A stretch of DNA of 20,079 nt. It comes from Didymodactylos carnosus. Lineage: Eukaryota; Rotifera; Eurotatoria; Philodinida; Philodinidae. The DNA is taken from NCBI GenBank assembly GCA_905250885.1, contig CAJNOQ010003502.1, positions 1-20,079 on the forward strand, in the 5' to 3' direction. The notes beneath the pieces are model-generated. The model saw only the letters and a list, made by a program, of their open reading frames with translations. It was not told where the DNA came from and made no database searches. This document shows, piece after piece, positions 17,220 through 20,079 of this stretch. Within the stretch, counting starts at the first letter, position 1; each line of letters starts with the position of its first letter. The translations under genes and the position numbers were made by a program.

Positions 17220-17925
17220 AGCTCCTGAAAAACTGCATCTTCTTGTTCTGCAAGTTCTTGAAAACAAACACCGATTTCTTCAAGAAACAGCATGTAGTTC
17301 TCGTGAACAATCACTCAGTTCTTGAGGAAAAAGCATGAAGTTGTTGTGAACAAACACCGATTTTGTCAGCTAAAAACATGAAGTTCTTCTGGAGAATCAT
17401 TTGTTTCTAGAAAAAAAAGTTCTTCTGCAGAAACACCGATTTTTATACTGAAAAGCATGAAGTTCTTGTGACGAATCGCTTATTTCTTTAGGAAAAAGCA
17501 TGAATTTCTTGTGTAGAAAGACCGATTTCTTCTGCTAAAAACAAGTTCTGGTGGAAGAACACCGATTTCTTCAGGAAAAAGCATGCATTTCTTATGTGGA
17601 AAGACCGGTATCTTCAGGATAAAACATGAAGTTCTTGTGGAGAAACACAGATTTTTTCAGGTAAAAACATGAAGTTCTTGTGGAGAATTATTTATTTCTT
17701 GACAAAAGAGTTCTTCTGCAGAAACACAGATTTCTTCGCGATAAAACATGAAGTTCTTGTGACGAATCGCTTCTTTCTTCGGGAAAAAGCAGGAATTTCT
17801 CGTGTAAAAAGACCGATATCTTCAGGATAAAACATGAATTTCTTGTGGACAAACACCGCTTTCTTCAGGTAAAAACATGGAGTTCTTGTGGAGAATCCTT
17901 TGTTTCTGGACAAAAAAGTTTTATA
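17220..17925. repeat. 43-44 bp satellite with higher-order structure
   Basis: About fourteen diverged units of roughly 43 bp share the core CATGAAGTTCTTGTGGAGAA and the tail CACCGATTTCTTCAGG. CATG positions 17291, 17334, 17378, 17456, 17499, 17582, 17625, 17669, 17747, 17833 and 17876 give steps of 43-44 (78, 83 or 86 where a unit is altered). A seven-unit block repeats: variants at 17378-17533 recur at 17669-17823, 291 bp on, and its first part recurs at 17876. Because 43-44 is not a multiple of three, the minus-strand ORFs here (17105-17314, 17692-17913) are unlikely to be real proteins. Confidence 0.85.
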
Positions 17926-17993
17926 AGGCAGCTACAACATCCTAAGGACAAAGCAACAGAAAAGAAATCATTGATTTTTATATACAAGATCTA

Positions 17994-18575
17994 CACTCTA
18001 AAAAAAAAATGCGACTTCAATGATGTGTCTGCTGAGAAAAAGTGTCTTGCATGTGACTATATTGCGTCTTCAAAATAATAGGTGTCTTCTATGTCTTCAA
18101 TGTGTCTACTAGTAGGCATATAGAAGTCACATTGGAGTCACATGGAAGGCGTGTGAACGAGAAAGACGCTTAGTAGTCACATCATTCCGCCTTCCATGTG
18201 TCTGTTTTTAATCAAGGTCCTTCACGAAATGTCAACGTAAGAGGCTAATAAGACTAAAAACTAATGTGCCTGTGTGGTTCAGTAGTGAACACATTCGTCT
18301 CGTAAGCGCGAATAGACCGAGTTCAATTCTTGACAGGAACAAAATTTTTTTAATGCGTCTTTTCTAGAAGACACATCAAAGCGACTTCGACAAAGGCGCT
18401 AAAATACGACTAAATGAGATCCGACTTACGTGTCTTTAATATGACTAGAACGAAGACGCTATAAAGTGACTGCCAGGTAAAGTCGCATCATGTGTCTTCA
18501 GAGAAGACGCTAAATTGCAGCTTTTTGGGATCCGACTTGTGTGTCTTCCTGGAAGTCGCATTTTATTTTAGAGTG
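17994..18575. mobile_element. inner MITE with TA flanks and many subterminal GTCTTC motifs
   Basis: The ends are CACTCTAAAA..ATGCGACTTC at the left and its reverse complement (GAAGTCGCATTTTATTTTAG, then AGTG) at the right, about 24-bp arms. TA precedes and follows (17992-17993, 18576-18577), consistent with a TA target duplication of Tc1/mariner type, although TA could also belong to the repeat. Roughly a dozen copies of GTGTCTTC/GCGTCTTC or their complements GAAGACAC/GAAGACGC are scattered inside, as expected for subterminal transposase-binding sites. No transposase. The centre holds a tRNA-like sequence. Confidence 0.75.
18266..18341 (+). tRNA. tRNA-Thr(CGT)-like sequence, degenerate
   Basis: Both internal RNA polymerase III promoter boxes fit consensus: A box TGGTTCAGTAG (18275-18285) and B box GTTCAATTC (18321-18329). 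Seven T residues follow at 18345-18351, a Pol III terminator. The acceptor stem GTGCCTG/CAGGAAC pairs at six of seven positions, the D stem GTTC/GAAC fully. The anticodon loop is CTCGTAA, giving anticodon CGT (18301-18303), which reads Thr codon ACG. The T stem CCGAG/CTTGA pairs at four of five positions with one G-T. Two faults: two extra bases (TG) between acceptor and D stem, and an extra CG in the 3' side of the anticodon stem. So this is a pseudo-tRNA or the head of a tRNA-derived SINE more than a working tRNA, inside a MITE. Confidence 0.6.
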
Positions 18576-18646
18576 TAGTTTTATTGAAGAAAATTGATTT
18601 CTTTTCTGTTTTTCTGTCTTTAGGATGTTGTAGCTGCCTTATAAAA

Positions 18647-20079
18647 ATCACGAAAACATGATAAACAATCAGTAAAAGAAGACGACTAAAGAAAGAAAAT
18701 TGCAGAAGTCAACTGTCAACAAAGAAATAAAAACAATTTTAAAAATGAAGTTTATTATGTACAGAAATTGAATTCATATTTTTCTTCTTATTCTGTCTTG
18801 CTTGGCTTTGTTCTAGTCTATCGATTTGTGCTGTTTTTTTTTTTTCTATTCGTTTAATAACCAGATTGTCGAATATATTATCTGTATGTGTGGCAATTAG
18901 AAAGTGGTAAAGTGAAACTAACTTACAATTGTGAGGAACACAGCTTGCAATGTCGACAGCCTCTGTGTCTACTAATAGTATCTAAAAGCAGATTCTATGA
19001 GTAGATTCTTATCACGAAACTGTCACTGTGATGCCCTCATGCAAAACTGCTTAGATAATAGCGTTCGATAGAATAGAATTGAACACGAATTTTGAGAAAC
19101 ATCGACAGAAAGAGAAAGAGAGAAATATTTTTTTTCATAAGAATAAATGGAGTCGGACAATTAAGTCCTAAAAAAATTTCAAACAGATTTTTCAAGTTTT
19201 TTTCCACCCGTGTAGCTTATGGCGCCGCATCTGGACCGTTTTTTAAGTCCAGTTTCTGACCGTTTGATCCATTTTCTGTGTATCTAGACAAGCGACTTCT
19301 CCCGTTTCAGAAGGTTTCTATGTAGCGTAGTTTTGTAAATCACGCGGCACAATTCTACAAATAAAAGACTAAACAAAAAAAAGTAGATTGCAAATGATTG
19401 CAATTATGTCATGCATAATAATGCTGACTAGGCCTGTCGTTCCCTCTGGTTGTCAGTATCTAGCTTTCGCTGGCAAATTTTTATAACCAGCGTGGCCAAA
19501 TATTATGAAATTTTCTTCTTTTTGTCTTCTGTAACGTCTATTTCGTTAACGGGAAAAGCAATTTTGAAATTTTTACCGCAGATAGAGAATCTCGACGTTC
19601 AAAAGAAATTCATTAAATTTGGTCGAGTCAAGCAAGAGTTAGAAGTAAAATACAGGTTGTTACAGAATTTCAAACAATAGAATTTTCTTACACTTGACTT
19701 TGCATGTTTTTACAAATGGGTAATTATCCAATTGCAGAGAAAAGTTGTGCAGGTTTTGAGGAGCTTTCCTATATATACAGCTGATTCTTAATCTAGTTGA
19801 CTAAGCAGATCAAATAAAAATATCCTCTGTTACGGAATTTTCATCGTTTTTTGATTTTTCAATAGAGAAGGTTTTTATGATCAAAATTTCAACTTGGGAA
19901 AATACATGAGTGAAATCAAATCAACCTCATATTTGTAATGAGCATCAAATTATGTGTCGAATGATGTGTATCTCCAAGATATCTGAGAAGAAAAAATTTT
20001 TCAGCATTTTTATAGGAGCTAAAATCTTTCAAAAAAATGAAAGTCGAATTATTGGGGAAGTGAATGAGCCATTTTGTTC
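18647..20079. other. terminal spacer, no gene identified
   Basis: AT-rich, with a run of twelve T near 18835 and a purine tract (GAAAGAGAAAGAGAGAAA, about 19108-19127). A plus-strand frame at 19450-19680 (KAILKFLPQIENLDVQKKF, GRVKQELEVKYRLLQ) lacks an ATG start and matches nothing I know. CTATATATAC near 19769 looks like a TATA box but has no gene behind it. The region 19140-19270 (AATTAAGTCC.., TTTTTTAAGTCC) may hold a weak transposon remnant. Confidence 0.4.

Larger units (their letters stand above)
17919..18646. mobile_element. outer inverted-repeat element carrying a nested insertion
   Basis: TTTTATAAGGCAGCTACAAC at 17919 and the bases after it (to about 17980) reappear as the reverse complement at 18582-18646, over some 55 bases; the first 27 are identical. 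The part between the arms is almost entirely the second element (17994-18575). Without it the outer element would be about 145 bp, a typical hairpin MITE. No target duplication is clear. Its left end abuts the satellite. Confidence 0.8.

Noticed and set aside
17105-17913. Minus-strand ORFs of 69 and 73 codons in the satellite region.
   Set aside because: The 73-codon ORF is made entirely of 43-44 bp satellite units, a period that is not a multiple of three, and the other runs into the same array; their sequence is repeat translation.
17220-17925. CRISPR-like array because of regularly spaced repeats.
   Set aside because: The units are tandem and diverged along their whole length without unique spacers, and the context is eukaryotic.
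19450-19680. 76-codon plus-strand ORF with a Lys/Leu-rich end.
   Set aside because: No ATG at the start, no recognised family, AT-rich surroundings; not enough to call a gene.

Overview
This is an AT-rich eukaryotic window that is poor in genes and crowded with transposon remains. Genes that look intact are few, short and apparently intronless. No bacterial-style operons or ribosome binding sites are visible. The mix of LINE, Penelope-like and hAT fragments, small MITE-like elements, a SAM plus PARP-type ADP-ribosyltransferase and short U-box proteins fits a TE-dense, possibly subtelomeric region of an invertebrate. A bdelloid rotifer is my best guess, from recalled family expansions only; nothing here proves the species.

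Layout. 1-450: 3' part of a LINE endonuclease domain, cut off by the window edge on the left and by repeats on the right. 480-2370: a GATC-rich minisatellite field with a compound block present twice. 3821-5100 (minus): a SAM plus ADP-ribosyltransferase gene with an intact catalytic H-Y-E triad but a frameshift and stops upstream. 5480-6125, 8048-8628 and 11498-12473: three copies of one DNA-transposon family with CACAGTGGGCAT ends. Two of them have perfect 5-bp target duplications, the pattern of Transib/RAG-type transposition. 6464-7083 (minus): a broken unrecognised gene. 9050-9743: a 694-bp near-perfect palindrome. 9744-10329: 3' end of a Penelope-like element with a GIY-YIG endonuclease. 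10587-11050 (minus): hAT transposase C-terminus. 11064-11428: a small inverted-repeat element. 12960-13190: a degenerate CTTACTAAGAT array. 13427-13972 (minus): a cysteine-dioxygenase-like cupin that appears to have lost all three metal ligands. 14578-14764 (plus): a U-box pseudogene. 14724-15197 (minus): a multi-span membrane ORF. 15856-16361 (minus): a U-box ORF and a one-span membrane ORF, possibly one split gene. 17220-17925: a 43-44 bp satellite with higher-order structure. 17919-18646: two nested inverted-repeat elements enclosing a tRNA-Thr(CGT)-like sequence. From 18647 to the end there is little to call.

The genes do not form a pathway. The ADP-ribosyltransferase, U-box and cupin ORFs look like members of expanding and decaying families, caught at different stages of loss among mobile elements.
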